Assembly (NCBI RefSeq): GCF_031450805.1
Contig: NZ_JARTVY010000001.1
Span: 2,783,286 to 2,847,285, forward strand
DNA length: 64,000 nucleotides
Origin: Caballeronia sp031450805
GTDB taxonomy: Bacteria; Pseudomonadota; Gammaproteobacteria; Burkholderiales; Burkholderiaceae
Reading direction: 5' to 3'
The notes under the pieces were generated by a model. It worked only from the letters and a program-made list of their open reading frames with translations, did no database searches and was not told where the DNA came from. Positions within the stretch are counted from its first letter, which is position 1. Every line of letters begins with the position of its first letter. The translations under genes and the position numbers were made by a program. Below are positions 36,532 to 45,308 of the stretch, one piece after another.

Positions 36532-36837
36532 ATGGACTCCATTCCCCACATGAAGCCGCACGGCGCATTCTCCGCGTTGCTGGCAGACCAGGACCTGGCG
36601 CACCTTCAGAGGGTGATGCGCCGTTCGTTGTCCTGCGATCTCGGCGGTCCGTTGCTGCCGCTCTCGTACTGGCGCGACCGGCTCGCCGCCATCACGCGCC
36701 GGACACACCTTTCGCCGACGCAGATTCAGACCGTGCATCGGCTTTATCTTTATATCGATGTGTTCGAGGCCGCGTCCGCGGTGCGCGACGATGAGCCCGT
36801 CGCCATGGAAGCGGCTCAGGTCAATGCCGATGCCTGA
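36532..36837 (+). CDS. Conserved-looking hypothetical protein
   Basis: A 101-residue, mostly helical soluble protein I do not recognise. It has no signal peptide or membrane segment. A GGAG lies close before ATG 36532. Codon use matches neighbours, so it is probably real. Its last 17 bases overlap a small membrane protein gene on the other strand. Confidence 0.5.
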   Translation: MDSIPHMKPHGAFSALLADQDLAHLQRVMRRSLSCDLGGPLLPLSYWRDRLAAITRRTHLSPTQIQTVHRLYLYIDVFEAASAVRDDEPVAMEAAQVNADA

Positions 36838-36985
36838 GCCACCAGTCGCGCAGCGGATGACGCCGCGCCCGTGCGTGCATCGGCTCGCGCCGCCGGTCGT
36901 CCATCCGCCAGTCCTGCGCGAACAGCACGATGCCGAGCGCGGCCAGTCCCGCAATGCCGACGAGGATGCTGGTCAAATCCGTCAT
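36821..36985 (-). CDS. Small single-helix membrane protein (54 residues)
   Basis: Starts MTDLTSILVGIAGLAALGI with one hydrophobic helix (~4-22) and a basic, tryptophan-containing tail (RDWWLRHRH). A strong GGGAGG ribosome-binding site precedes ATG at 36985. The sequence reads as a typical small anchored protein rather than a chance frame. Function unknown. Confidence 0.6.
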   Translation of the reverse strand: MTDLTSILVGIAGLAALGIVLFAQDWRMDDRRREPMHARARRHPLRDWWLRHRH

Positions 36986-37087
36986 GGCGGCCTCCCGCTA
37001 TCGATTGCCCCATGACTTCATGATAGTCACGCGCGCCGCGCACGACCGTCCGGAATCGCCCTGATCGCCGCCATCGCCGCCATCCCC

Positions 37088-38998
37088 CTAGACGGCCGCC
37101 TCCTGGCGCGCGCGCTGCTGCTGCGCATGCGCCGCAAGACGCACCGCCGCGTTCGCCGCGCCGTAGCCGTCATAACCGCCGCGCCGCTCGATCACTTCAA
37201 GAAAGAAGCGCTGATCGAGTTGCTCCGTGTAAGCATGGAAGAACTCGCCGCCGCGCTCGTCGCGGTCATAGAGGATGTTGTGCTCGCGCATCGCGTCGAT
37301 CTGCTCGTCGGGCAGGCCGTAACGCGCGGCGAGATCGTCGTAGTAGTTGCGCGGAATGCGCAGGAAGGCGACGCCATCGGCGACGAGGCGCGGGATCGCA
37401 TCGAAGATATCGGGCGTGCTGAACGCAACGTGATTCAGCCCCGAGCCGCGATACATCGACAGCGATTCGCCCACCGCCGTATATCGATCGACCGATGCGT
37501 TCAGCGCGATGCGCACCGAACCGTCGCGGCTGCGCACCGCACGGCTGCGCACGAGGCCATACGGGTCCGGTACGAGCACGCCCGGCTCCGTTTCGAACCC
37601 GAATGCACTCCGGAAAAACAGCACCCACGTATCGAGCGCTTCGGCAGGCAGCGACAGGCACACATGGTCGATGCGCGATAGCGGCCCCACTTCGTACGGG
37701 CCGTCGATATCGGTCAGGACGAAATCGGATTCCCATAGCGTCGGCGCGCCGGGGGCTTCATCGACGAAATAATCGAGACTGCCGTCCGGCGACTGCACAC
37801 CCGGCACGACGCGCTCGTTCGGCCCGACCTGCCCCGAGAACGGCTTCGAGCCGTAGGCGGCGGCGCGTTCGAAGGCAAGCTTCGCATCGTCGACATGAAA
37901 CGCCGACGCGCACAGCGACAAGCCATGCTGCTGATAGAACGCGCTCGCGAACGAATCGGCTTCGGCGTTCAGCACGATCGACCCCGCGCCGTGGCGATAC
38001 AGCGTCACATCCTTCGAGCGATGCCGGCCCGCGAGTCTGAAGCCGAGCTTGCCGAGCCAGCCGGCGACATGCTCGCGCGTCGTATCGTCGACGGCGAATT
38101 CGAGAAACTGGAAGCCGATATGCTCGGGCGGCGCGGGGGGATCGAAAAGCGCGGCGGGCGCGTTGTCGCCCATGAGGGCGCGCGTCTGTTCCTCGAGAAA
38201 GCGCAGCGAGCGATGCCCGTCCGCCGCCGTGATCGCCGTCGGCGCGGCGCGAAAGCCGTCGTTGAAGATTTCGAGCGACAGCGGGCCGGTGTAGCCCGCT
38301 TCGAGCACGCGCGCGGTGAAACCCGCGACATCGAAGGCGCCCTGCCCCGGAAAGCACCGATAGTGGCGGCTCCATTCGAGCACGTCCATCGCGAGGACGG
38401 GCGCATCCGCGATCTGCACGAACGCGATGCGATCGCCCGGAATCGCAGCGATTTCATCGACGGAATCGCGGATGCAAAGCGTATGGAAGCTGTCGAGCAC
38501 GAGGCCCAGGCTCGGATGATTCACGGCATCGACGAGACGCCACGCATGCTTGTACGAATTGACGTGCCGCCCCCACGCCAGCGCCTCATAGCCGACGACG
38601 ACGCCCGCTTGCTCGGCGAGCCGCGCGAGCGCGCCGAGCTGATCGACGATCAGCGCATCGTCAGCGATCGTCTCCGGCGACACGTTGCTGCACGCAAGCA
38701 TGCGGTCCGCGCCGAGCTCGTGCATCAGGTCGAATTTGCGCTTCACGCGCTCGACGTTCCTGGCGAAGCGGTCGGGATTCACGCCCTCGAAATCGCGAAA
38801 CGGCTGGAACAGGTAGATGCCGAGGCCGAGGTCGCCGCAAATGCGCCGGACATCGGCGGGCGTGCCGTCGAAGTAGAGAAGATCGTTCTCGAATATCTCG
38901 ACGCCATCGAAGCCCGCCGCGCGAATCGCCTTCAGTTTTTCGACGAGCGTCCCGCTGATGGACACGGTCGCGATGGATGTGGGAATTGAACGCAGCAT
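37088..38998 (-). CDS. quiC: 3-Dehydroshikimate dehydratase QuiC-type (TIM barrel + HPPD-like)
   Basis: A 636-residue fusion: an N-terminal sugar-phosphate isomerase/AP-endonuclease-2-type TIM barrel (residues 1-275, from RSIPTSIATVSISGTL, with GVEIFENDLLYF and VLDSFHTLCIRDS) and C-terminal VOC/4-hydroxyphenylpyruvate-dioxygenase-like modules (~285-620). This architecture matches QuiC, which converts 3-dehydroshikimate to protocatechuate in quinate/shikimate catabolism. The diverging aroE-like gene and a TetR regulator support that pathway. Start 38998 (MLRSIPTSIATV) begins the barrel. Confidence 0.85.
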   Translation of the reverse strand: MLRSIPTSIATVSISGTLVEKLKAIRAAGFDGVEIFENDLLYFDGTPADVRRICGDLGLGIYLFQPFRDFEGVNPDRFARNVERVKRKFDLMHELGADRMLACSNVSPETIADDALIVDQLGALARLAEQAGVVVGYEALAWGRHVNSYKHAWRLVDAVNHPSLGLVLDSFHTLCIRDSVDEIAAIPGDRIAFVQIADAPVLAMDVLEWSRHYRCFPGQGAFDVAGFTARVLEAGYTGPLSLEIFNDGFRAAPTAITAADGHRSLRFLEEQTRALMGDNAPAALFDPPAPPEHIGFQFLEFAVDDTTREHVAGWLGKLGFRLAGRHRSKDVTLYRHGAGSIVLNAEADSFASAFYQQHGLSLCASAFHVDDAKLAFERAAAYGSKPFSGQVGPNERVVPGVQSPDGSLDYFVDEAPGAPTLWESDFVLTDIDGPYEVGPLSRIDHVCLSLPAEALDTWVLFFRSAFGFETEPGVLVPDPYGLVRSRAVRSRDGSVRIALNASVDRYTAVGESLSMYRGSGLNHVAFSTPDIFDAIPRLVADGVAFLRIPRNYYDDLAARYGLPDEQIDAMREHNILYDRDERGGEFFHAYTEQLDQRFFLEVIERRGGYDGYGAANAAVRLAAHAQQQRARQEAAV

Positions 38999-39103
38999 GC
39001 TGCCTCCTCGTTGCATTCGGTGTGATGCGGGATCAATCGATTCAGTGTAGGCGCTGCGCACGCATTCCACGTCATTGTGCGGCAGAATAACAAACTAACT
39101 AGA

Positions 39104-39128
39104 CCGTACAAAATCGGTACAAGTACGG
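39104..39128. promoter_or_regulatory. Candidate TetR operator between quiC and aroE
   Basis: CCGTAC and GTACGG form a perfect inverted repeat (half sites 39104-39109 and 39123-39128) with another GTAC in between, in the 255-bp divergent spacer. The nearby TetR-family gene is the likely binder, presumably responding to a quinate/shikimate pathway metabolite. Confidence 0.5.
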
Positions 39129-39253
39129 ACGGACAGCAATTGCTCCAGCGGTCACACTGCGTTCTTCCGTTCTGTCGCGATGCAGCATCGCGCCTTCAAT
39201 TTCTGCTGTACGCTAGGCGCTGTCGCCTGGCTTCTTTCGCGGGAGCAGCTCGC

Positions 39254-40111
39254 ATGACCAGCAAAACTTCATACCTCATCGGACTGATCGGCTCGGGCAT
39301 CGGCGGTTCGCTCACGCCCGCGATGCACGAGGAGGAAGGCCGCCTCCTCGGGCTGAACTACGTGTATCGACGCATCGATCTGCAGGCGCTCGAGCTCGAA
39401 CCATCGGCGCTGCCCGATCTCCTTCAAACAGCCGAACGCATGGGTTACGACGGCCTGAACATCACGTATCCGTGCAAGCAAAGTGTGATCCCCCTGCTCG
39501 ACGATCTCGACCCCGACGCGCGCGCGCTCGGCGCGGTGAACACGGTCGTGCTGAAGGACGGCAAGCGCATCGGCTACAACACGGACTGGTCGGGCTTTGC
39601 GCGCGCGTTCCAGCGCGGTCTGCCCGATGCCCCGCTCGATCGCGTGGTGCAGCTCGGCGCGGGCGGCGCGGGCGCGGCCGTGGCGCATGCCGCGCTGACG
39701 ATGGGCGCACGCGCGCTCACGCTGTTCGATTCCGACGAGGCGCGGGCATCGTCGCTGGCGCAGGAACTGGCGGCGCGCTTTCCTGATCGTGAAGTGACGA
39801 GCGGCGGCGATCTGCGCGAGACGCTGCGCGCCGGGAACGGCCTCATTCACGCGACGCCGACTGGCATGGCGAAGCTGCCCGGCCTGCCGTTGCCGGCCGA
39901 GTTTCTGCACGAGGACCTGTGGGTCGCGGAAATCGTCTATTTCCCGCTGGAGACCGAACTCCTCAAGGCGGCGAAGGCGCTCGGCTGCAAAACGGTCAGT
40001 GGCGGCGGCATGGCGGTGTGTCAGGCTGTCGATGCGCTGCGCATCTTCACCGGCCGCGAACCGGATGCCGAGCGCATGTTCGCGCATTTTCAGCGCTTGC
40101 TCGAAGCCTGA
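39254..40111 (+). CDS. aroE: Shikimate/quinate dehydrogenase (AroE-like)
   Basis: A 285-residue NAD(P)-dependent dehydrogenase: substrate domain with GSGIGGSLTPAMHEEEG, NITYPCKQSV (catalytic lysine) and GYNTDWSGF (catalytic aspartate), then the Rossmann domain with VVQLGAGGAGAAVAHAAL. It diverges from quiC, so it probably serves catabolism of quinate or shikimate rather than the biosynthetic shikimate pathway; a biosynthetic aroE is expected elsewhere. Start 39254 (MTSKTSYLIGLIGSG) begins the domain. Confidence 0.87.
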   Translation: MTSKTSYLIGLIGSGIGGSLTPAMHEEEGRLLGLNYVYRRIDLQALELEPSALPDLLQTAERMGYDGLNITYPCKQSVIPLLDDLDPDARALGAVNTVVLKDGKRIGYNTDWSGFARAFQRGLPDAPLDRVVQLGAGGAGAAVAHAALTMGARALTLFDSDEARASSLAQELAARFPDREVTSGGDLRETLRAGNGLIHATPTGMAKLPGLPLPAEFLHEDLWVAEIVYFPLETELLKAAKALGCKTVSGGGMAVCQAVDALRIFTGREPDAERMFAHFQRLLEA

Positions 40112-40135
40112 TCCGCTGCGTTCATCGACGCCATG

Positions 40136-40173
40136 AAAAAACGGCGGTCTCGCAAGAGAGCCGCCGTTTTTTT
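40136..40173. terminator. Bidirectional terminator
   Basis: ACGGCGG-TCTC / GAGA-GCCGCCGT stem with one bulge and a 4-base loop, A run before and T7 after. It separates the aroE-like gene from the convergent TetR gene and can act on both strands; it touches the TetR stop codon. Confidence 0.8.
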
Positions 40174-40861
40174 AGTCGTCGCGACGCATGAAGCACAGCA
40201 CGGCGTCGATGATCATCTCGCGATGCCGCGCCCGTGAGCGCGGACCGGACGGATCGCGCCCGAACGCCGCGCTCCACGTATGCCGGTTCGCCACGCGATG
40301 AAAACAGAACGAGCTGATCATCAGATGCAGATCGATGGGATCGACGTCATCGCGAAAGCGCCCCGCTTCGACGCCCCGCGCGATGAGATCCTCGATGGTC
40401 TTCACCACGGTCGAATTGCGCGCCTTGAAGGTCTTCGACTGCTCGATGTACTTCGCCGAATGCACGTTCTCGATGGTCACGAGGCGCACGAAATCGCGGT
40501 GCCTGTCGTGGTAATCGAACGTGAAGCCGATGAATTCGCGCAACGCTTCTTCGGGGTCCATCTCCGCCAGATGAAGCTCCTGTTCGAGCGCGCGGATGTC
40601 GCCGTAGACCTGTTCCAGCACCGCTTCGTACAGCCCTTCCTTGCTGCCGAAGTAGTAGTACAGCATGCGCTTGGTGGTGTTCGTGCGCTCCGCGATGGCA
40701 TCGACGCGCGCGCCCGTCAGGCCCATCGCCGAAAATTCCTGCGTGGCGATGTCGAGGATATTGCGTTTGGTTTCCAGAGGATCGTACTTGCGCCGCCCTT
40801 CCGACCCGGTCGACGAGGGCGCAGCACTGGCGGGCGTCGCGGCCTTGCTTCCTTTTTTCAT
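40172..40861 (-). CDS. TetR family transcriptional regulator
   Basis: A 229-residue regulator with a TetR helix-turn-helix at residues ~30-75 (ILDIATQEFSAMGLTGARVD, then AIAERTNTTKRMLYYYFGSKEGLYEAV) and a helical ligand-binding domain. The N-terminal 25 residues are low complexity. Adjacent to aroE-like/quiC, it probably controls quinate/shikimate catabolism through the palindrome at 39104. Ligand unknown. Confidence 0.88.
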   Translation of the reverse strand: MKKGSKAATPASAAPSSTGSEGRRKYDPLETKRNILDIATQEFSAMGLTGARVDAIAERTNTTKRMLYYYFGSKEGLYEAVLEQVYGDIRALEQELHLAEMDPEEALREFIGFTFDYHDRHRDFVRLVTIENVHSAKYIEQSKTFKARNSTVVKTIEDLIARGVEAGRFRDDVDPIDLHLMISSFCFHRVANRHTWSAAFGRDPSGPRSRARHREMIIDAVLCFMRRDD

Positions 40862-40992
40862 TGTTGTGTCTGAGAACGGCGGTGGGGAACGATTCTAGCA
40901 TGGGGGTCCCGAGCTTCCGGGCCCATGCGCACGAGGGTTTTCAGGGGCTTCATCTATACTTTTTCGATCCCCTCAACGTCACGGTTCATCGC

Positions 40993-41391
40993 ATGCCGCA
41001 CGCCAAAGTCATCGCCGTATCGCTCGTGTTTTCCGCCCTCGCCGCTTCCGCGCTGCCCGTTGCGGCACAGACGCAACTGCCGCCCGGCCATCCATCGTCG
41101 CCGCAACTTCTGGCCGCCGAAGGCGTGATGACGAGCGCGAACATCGCGCGTGGCGCGGCGGATGTCTGTCATATCGATGCAGCGAAGATCGCTCACTTCA
41201 AGGACGCCGCGCGCGCGAATTTCCGCGACGCGCCCGATTTCGACGCGGAATGGGCGCTCGGATACAAGCAGGCACAGGCGACCGTCGATCGCTTCGACAA
41301 GCTGAAGACGAGCAATCCGGCCGAGTACAAGAAGGAAATCGACGAGGCGTGCCCCGCGCTGGATCGCGGCATCGACGAAGTGACGCGCTAG
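40993..41391 (+). CDS. Exported hypothetical protein
   Basis: A 132-residue protein starting MPHAKVIAVSLVFSALAASA, a signal peptide with probable cleavage after VAAQ, then a helical domain with two cysteines (VCHIDA and EACPAL) that could form a disulfide. I do not recognise the family. Predicted periplasmic. A TATACT-like -10 lies about 25 bases upstream. Confidence 0.65.
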   Translation: MPHAKVIAVSLVFSALAASALPVAAQTQLPPGHPSSPQLLAAEGVMTSANIARGAADVCHIDAAKIAHFKDAARANFRDAPDFDAEWALGYKQAQATVDRFDKLKTSNPAEYKKEIDEACPALDRGIDEVTR

Positions 41392-41558
41392 GGAATAAGC
41401 GCCCACGCGTGCGTGCTCGAATTGAGGGGCGGATGCTACACTCGACCGGCTATTGCGGTCCCTTGCGTACTCGTCGTCAGCCGTGCTGACTTTGTTCGCG
41501 CGCCGGGTTGGCAGAGACCGCATCGCTCATTCGAAGCTCATAAGGAGGCATGACTCTC

Positions 41559-42062
41559 ATGGCTGATTTCCGCATCTGGTCCGACGAATTTCCGGCGAAT
41601 GGCTTCCTGACCCGCGCACATGAATTCGATCAGCAAGCCTTCGGCGCGTCGGGCGAAAACATCTCCCCGGCGCTGCAGTGGTCCGATCCGCCCGCCGAAA
41701 CGAAAAGCTTCGCGCTCACCGTCTACGATCCCGACGCGCCTACGGGCAGCGGCTTCTGGCACTGGATCGTCGTCAACATCCCCGCCGATGTCCGCTCGCT
41801 GCCGCGCAACGCGGGCAAGGGCGACGGCAGCCTGCTGCCCGCCGGCGCGCTGCAGCTTCGCAACGATTACGGCACGGTCGGCTTCGGCGGCGCGGCGCCT
41901 CCGCGTGGCGACAAGCCGCATCGCTACATCTTCCGCATCCACGCGCTCGAAGCCGAGAACCTCCCGCTCGATCCCAACGCGACGAACGCGGTGGCGCGCT
42001 TCATGACGCATCTGAACGAGATCGATTCGGCGACCTACACCGGTCTCTACGAATTGAAGTGA
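41559..42062 (+). CDS. YbhB/YbcL family PEBP-like protein
   Basis: A 167-residue phosphatidylethanolamine-binding-protein/Raf-kinase-inhibitor-like protein, cytosolic form (no signal peptide). Family blocks: FGASGENISPALQWSDPP, FALTVYDPDAPTGSGFWHWIV (the ligand-pocket DPDAP) and KPHRYIFRIHALE. Role unknown, often linked with stress. The AAGGAGG site fits ATG 41559 (10-base spacing) better than ATG 41550, which would be one base away; the difference is three residues. Confidence 0.88.
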   Translation: MADFRIWSDEFPANGFLTRAHEFDQQAFGASGENISPALQWSDPPAETKSFALTVYDPDAPTGSGFWHWIVVNIPADVRSLPRNAGKGDGSLLPAGALQLRNDYGTVGFGGAAPPRGDKPHRYIFRIHALEAENLPLDPNATNAVARFMTHLNEIDSATYTGLYELK

Positions 42063-42173
42063 AGTGAACCGAGGCGCGCGCCACGGCAGAATCCGTGGCC
42101 GCGCCGATCGCGTCACAAGCGATTTGAAAACGGCGCGTCATAGAATGCGCCGCCCGCCACTCACCGCCCTCCG

Positions 42174-43541
42174 ATGGATTCCGACCAAGGCCTTCCCGTC
42201 CCCCAACGATATTGGGCGATCGCCGTCGTCGCGCTCGGCATCACGCTCGCGGTGCTCGACGGCGCCATCGCCAACGTCGCGCTGCCGACCATCGCGCGCA
42301 ATCTCTCGGCCTCCCCCGCCGATTCCATCTGGGTCGTCAACGCATATCAGCTCGCGATCACGATCTCGCTGCTGCCGCTCGCATCGCTCGGCGATCGCAT
42401 CGGCTATCGGCGCGTGTACATGGCGGGGCTTGCGCTTTTCACGGTGTCGTCGCTGGCGTGTGCGCTGTCGGGATCGCTCGTCGCGCTGACGGTCGCGCGC
42501 GTCGTCCAGGGCTTCGGCGCGGCAGGCATCATGAGCGTGAACACCGCGATCGTCCGCATGATCTATCCGCAAAAGCTGCTCGGGCGCGGCGTGAGCATCA
42601 ACGCGTCGGTGGTCGCCATCTCATCGGTGATCGGACCGACGGTCGCATCCGGCGTGCTCGCCATCGCGCCGTGGCCGTGGCTCTTTGCGATCAACGTGCC
42701 GATCGGCATTGCCGCGCTCGTCATCGGCGCAAAGGCGCTGCCGCGCACGCCGGGACATCGCCAGCCCTACGACTACGTGAGCGCGGTGATGAATGCGCTT
42801 TTCTTCGGCATCGCGATCGTGGCCATCGACGGACTCGGGCACGGCGAGCATCGGCCCTATGTGATCGCCGAATTCGTCGCCACAGTGGTCATCGGCTACT
42901 TCTTCGTGCGCCGGCAACTCACGCAGAGCGCGCCGCTGCTGCCGGTCGATCTCTTGCGCATTCCGGTGTTCGCGCTGTCGGTCGGCACGTCGGTCTGTTC
43001 GTTCTGCGCGCAAATGCTGGCGTTCGTTTCGCTGCCTTTCCTGCTGCAGAACGGCTTCGGCATGAGCCAGGTCGAGACCGGCTTTCTGATGACGCCGTGG
43101 CCGCTCGTGATCGTCTTCGTCGCGCCGATAGCCGGCATGCTCGCCGACCGTTACTCCGCCGGATTGCTCGGCGGCATCGGCCTCGCGATCCTGACCGTTG
43201 GACTCGTTCTGCTCGCGACCGTCGGCGCGCATCCGACACCGCTCGACGTGGGATGGCGCATGGCGATCTGCGGGCTCGGCTTCGGCCTCTTCCAGTCGCC
43301 GAACAACCGGCAGATGCTTTCCTCGGCGCCGCGTCATCGCAGCGGCGGCGCGAGCGGCATGCTCGGCACCGCGCGCCTCACCGGTCAGACGGTGGGCGCG
43401 GCGCTCGTCGCGCTGATCTTCGGCGTGGAGCCGCAACGCGGCGCAGTCATCGCGCTGTCGCTCGCGGCCGTGTTCGCGGCGGCGGCGGCCGTGGTGAGCT
43501 TGTTGAGGCTGACGGGCAAGCGACGCGTCGAGCCTGCCTGA
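42174..43541 (+). CDS. MFS transporter, DHA2 (EmrB/QacA) type
   Basis: A 455-residue inner-membrane protein with about 14 helices. Motifs: LDGAIANVALPTIARNLSAS (DHA2 motif in helix 1), ASLGDRIGYRRVYMAGL (motif A) and GFGAAGIMSVNTAIVRMIY (motif C region). The family exports drugs and other small hydrophobic compounds by proton antiport. No EmrA-type membrane fusion protein is adjacent. Substrate unknown. Confidence 0.9.
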   Translation: MDSDQGLPVPQRYWAIAVVALGITLAVLDGAIANVALPTIARNLSASPADSIWVVNAYQLAITISLLPLASLGDRIGYRRVYMAGLALFTVSSLACALSGSLVALTVARVVQGFGAAGIMSVNTAIVRMIYPQKLLGRGVSINASVVAISSVIGPTVASGVLAIAPWPWLFAINVPIGIAALVIGAKALPRTPGHRQPYDYVSAVMNALFFGIAIVAIDGLGHGEHRPYVIAEFVATVVIGYFFVRRQLTQSAPLLPVDLLRIPVFALSVGTSVCSFCAQMLAFVSLPFLLQNGFGMSQVETGFLMTPWPLVIVFVAPIAGMLADRYSAGLLGGIGLAILTVGLVLLATVGAHPTPLDVGWRMAICGLGFGLFQSPNNRQMLSSAPRHRSGGASGMLGTARLTGQTVGAALVALIFGVEPQRGAVIALSLAAVFAAAAAVVSLLRLTGKRRVEPA

Positions 43542-43641
43542 CATCCCGGTTCGGCGACTGGCCGTCTGCCTCGCGCGCGACGCTGCGGACACGCGCGCCC
43601 GTCGGGCCGCATCTGCATCGCCGAAGTCCCGGCCATCGCTG

Positions 43642-43655
43642 GGCACACACCTTGC
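43642..43655 (+). promoter_or_regulatory. Predicted sigma-54 promoter of the PfpI gene
   Basis: Sequence GGGCACA-CACC-TTGCT: GG at 43642-43643, ten bases, GC at 43654-43655. This matches the -24/-12 consensus TGGCACG-N4-TTGCW at all core positions. About 80 bases before the PfpI start. Confidence 0.65.
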
Positions 43656-43733
43656 TGCCGTTCGGACATCGATCCGCAGGCGATCTTCTCGCCGCGCGGA
43701 AGTCCGAACGTGCATCGAAAAGGAGGTGTGTTC

Positions 43734-44285
43734 ATGGCAAGTTCCCTCAACGGCCGCAAGGTAGCGATTCTCGCCGTCGATGGATTCGAGCAGGCGGAAC
43801 TCGTGGAACCGCAGCGTGCGCTGAAGGAAGCCGGCGCGCAAGTCGACGTCATCTCGCAGAAGCCGGGACAGATTCAGGGCTTCAGGCATGTCGACAAGGG
43901 CGATGCCGTGCCGGTCGACCGCACGTTCGATGAAGCCACCGCCGCCGAATACGATGCGGTCGTGCTGCCGGGCGGCGTCGTCAATGGCGATGCAATCCGC
44001 CTCGACGCGAAAGCGCAAGCCTTCGTGAAGGAAGCCGATCAGGCGCAAAAGCCCATCGCGGTGATCTGTCATGGCGGCTGGCTGCCGATCTCGGCGGGGA
44101 TCATCGCCGGGCGCACCATCACGAGCTGGCCGAGCCTGCAAGACGATGTGCGCAACGCGGGCGGCACGTGGGTGGATCAGGAAGTGCAGATCGACGGCAA
44201 TCTTATCACGAGCCGCAAGCCCGACGATCTGCCAGCATTCAACAACGCGCTGATCGAGGCGCTCGGCAAGGCGAACGCCGCCTGA
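43734..44285 (+). CDS. DJ-1/PfpI family protein
   Basis: A 183-residue protein of the DJ-1/PfpI family: KVAILAVDGFEQAEL at the start, the LPGGVVNGDAIR turn and the nucleophile elbow AVICHGGWLPIS, whose cysteine is conserved. Members are proteases, deglycases or stress chaperones; this one resembles the general-stress (YhbO/PfpI) branch. Very strong AAGGAGG ribosome-binding site before ATG 43734, and a sigma-54-type promoter upstream. Confidence 0.88.
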   Translation: MASSLNGRKVAILAVDGFEQAELVEPQRALKEAGAQVDVISQKPGQIQGFRHVDKGDAVPVDRTFDEATAAEYDAVVLPGGVVNGDAIRLDAKAQAFVKEADQAQKPIAVICHGGWLPISAGIIAGRTITSWPSLQDDVRNAGGTWVDQEVQIDGNLITSRKPDDLPAFNNALIEALGKANAA

Positions 44286-44324
44286 TCGCGCCGATCGAAC
44301 CGACACGACCACCGGAGCCCGCCG

Positions 44325-44873
44325 ATGCCACGCGTTTCATCGTGCTTCATCGCCCTCGCATTTGCCGCGTTCGCCACGCTCCCGGCGCTCGCACCTGCGC
44401 AGGCTCAGAACGGCGCGGGCAAGATGCAGACGCAGAAGGTCTCGACCGTCGATCAGCAGTTCATTCAGGACGCCGGCGCCGCGAGCGCGACGGAAATCGC
44501 CGCGAGCAAGCTCGCGCTCGCGCGATCGGCCGACAAGCAGGTGAAGGACTTCGCACAGCGAATGATCGCCGATCATACGAAGCTCGCACGCAACCTCGAT
44601 GTGATCGCGAAGCGCCACGGCATCACGACGCCGCCGGCTTCGGACTCGTCGGTCGTCGGCAGCCTGCAAAATCTCGAGGGCGCGGACTTCGACAAGGCCT
44701 ATATTGAAAAGGTCGCGCTGGCCGCGCATCAGAAGGCCGTCGAACTTTTCGCGAAGGAAAGCGAAAGCGGCAACGATGCCGCGCTGAAGGCCGCCGCCGC
44801 GAAGGCGCTGCCGATCATCCGCCATCACTATGCGATGGCGCAGCAGCTCGCCAGGACCAAGTCCGCGCCATGA
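44325..44873 (+). CDS. DUF4142 exported protein
   Basis: A 182-residue protein: signal peptide (MPRVSSCFIALAFAAFATLP, cleavage after AQA) and a ferritin-like helical DUF4142 domain containing DQQFIQDAGAASATEI, the FAQRMIADHTKLARNL segment and a C-terminal helix ending HHYAMAQQLA. Predicted periplasmic, associated with envelope stress in other bacteria; activity unknown. Follows PfpI by about 40 bases and may be cotranscribed. Confidence 0.87.
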   Translation: MPRVSSCFIALAFAAFATLPALAPAQAQNGAGKMQTQKVSTVDQQFIQDAGAASATEIAASKLALARSADKQVKDFAQRMIADHTKLARNLDVIAKRHGITTPPASDSSVVGSLQNLEGADFDKAYIEKVALAAHQKAVELFAKESESGNDAALKAAAAKALPIIRHHYAMAQQLARTKSAP

Positions 44874-44956
44874 CCGCCCGGCTCAACACCGATTGCGCGG
44901 GCGGCCTGCCCGTTCGCGCGCCCGCCGGTCCCCGACCGGCTTATGAGGACTCGACC

Positions 44957-45244
44957 ATGCACATCACGTTTTCGGAAGAACGCCCCGTGTTCGACGGCGA
45001 CGACCTCGCAGTTCATTTCACCGCGCTCGTCGACGGCGAGGCAGTCGTCTGTTCGATCAGCGCGGAAGCGCTCGAAGATCACTTCGGCGCGGCATCGCCA
45101 CGTGAAGAAGATCTGATGCCTGCGTTCGAAAACGGCGCGGCGCGCATTCGCGCAGTCTGCGCAGAAGCGCTCGACGACAACGGCGGCCAGCCCGTCGTGC
45201 TGCGCAGCGGACTCTTCCGCGTCGCGGGACTGGAACCCGAATGA
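44957..45244 (+). CDS. DUF1488 protein
   Basis: A 95-residue acidic cytosolic protein of the DUF1488 family: MHITFSEERPVFDGDDLAVHF at the start, VVCSISAEALEDHFG in the middle. Function unknown. ATG 44957 is preferred over an upstream in-frame ATG overlapping the DUF4142 gene. It lies in the same direction as its neighbours, likely one transcript. Confidence 0.8.
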   Translation: MHITFSEERPVFDGDDLAVHFTALVDGEAVVCSISAEALEDHFGAASPREEDLMPAFENGAARIRAVCAEALDDNGGQPVVLRSGLFRVAGLEPE

Positions 45245-45308
45245 TGCCGTTCACACAGCGAGCAACGCTCGCCGATTCCACGCCATTCACATCTCAAAAG
45301 GAGGGAAC

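Noticed and set aside
36816..37043. 75-codon minus-strand frame
   Set aside because: Another frame (36821-36985) has a good ribosome-binding site and membrane-protein composition; this one is random-looking.
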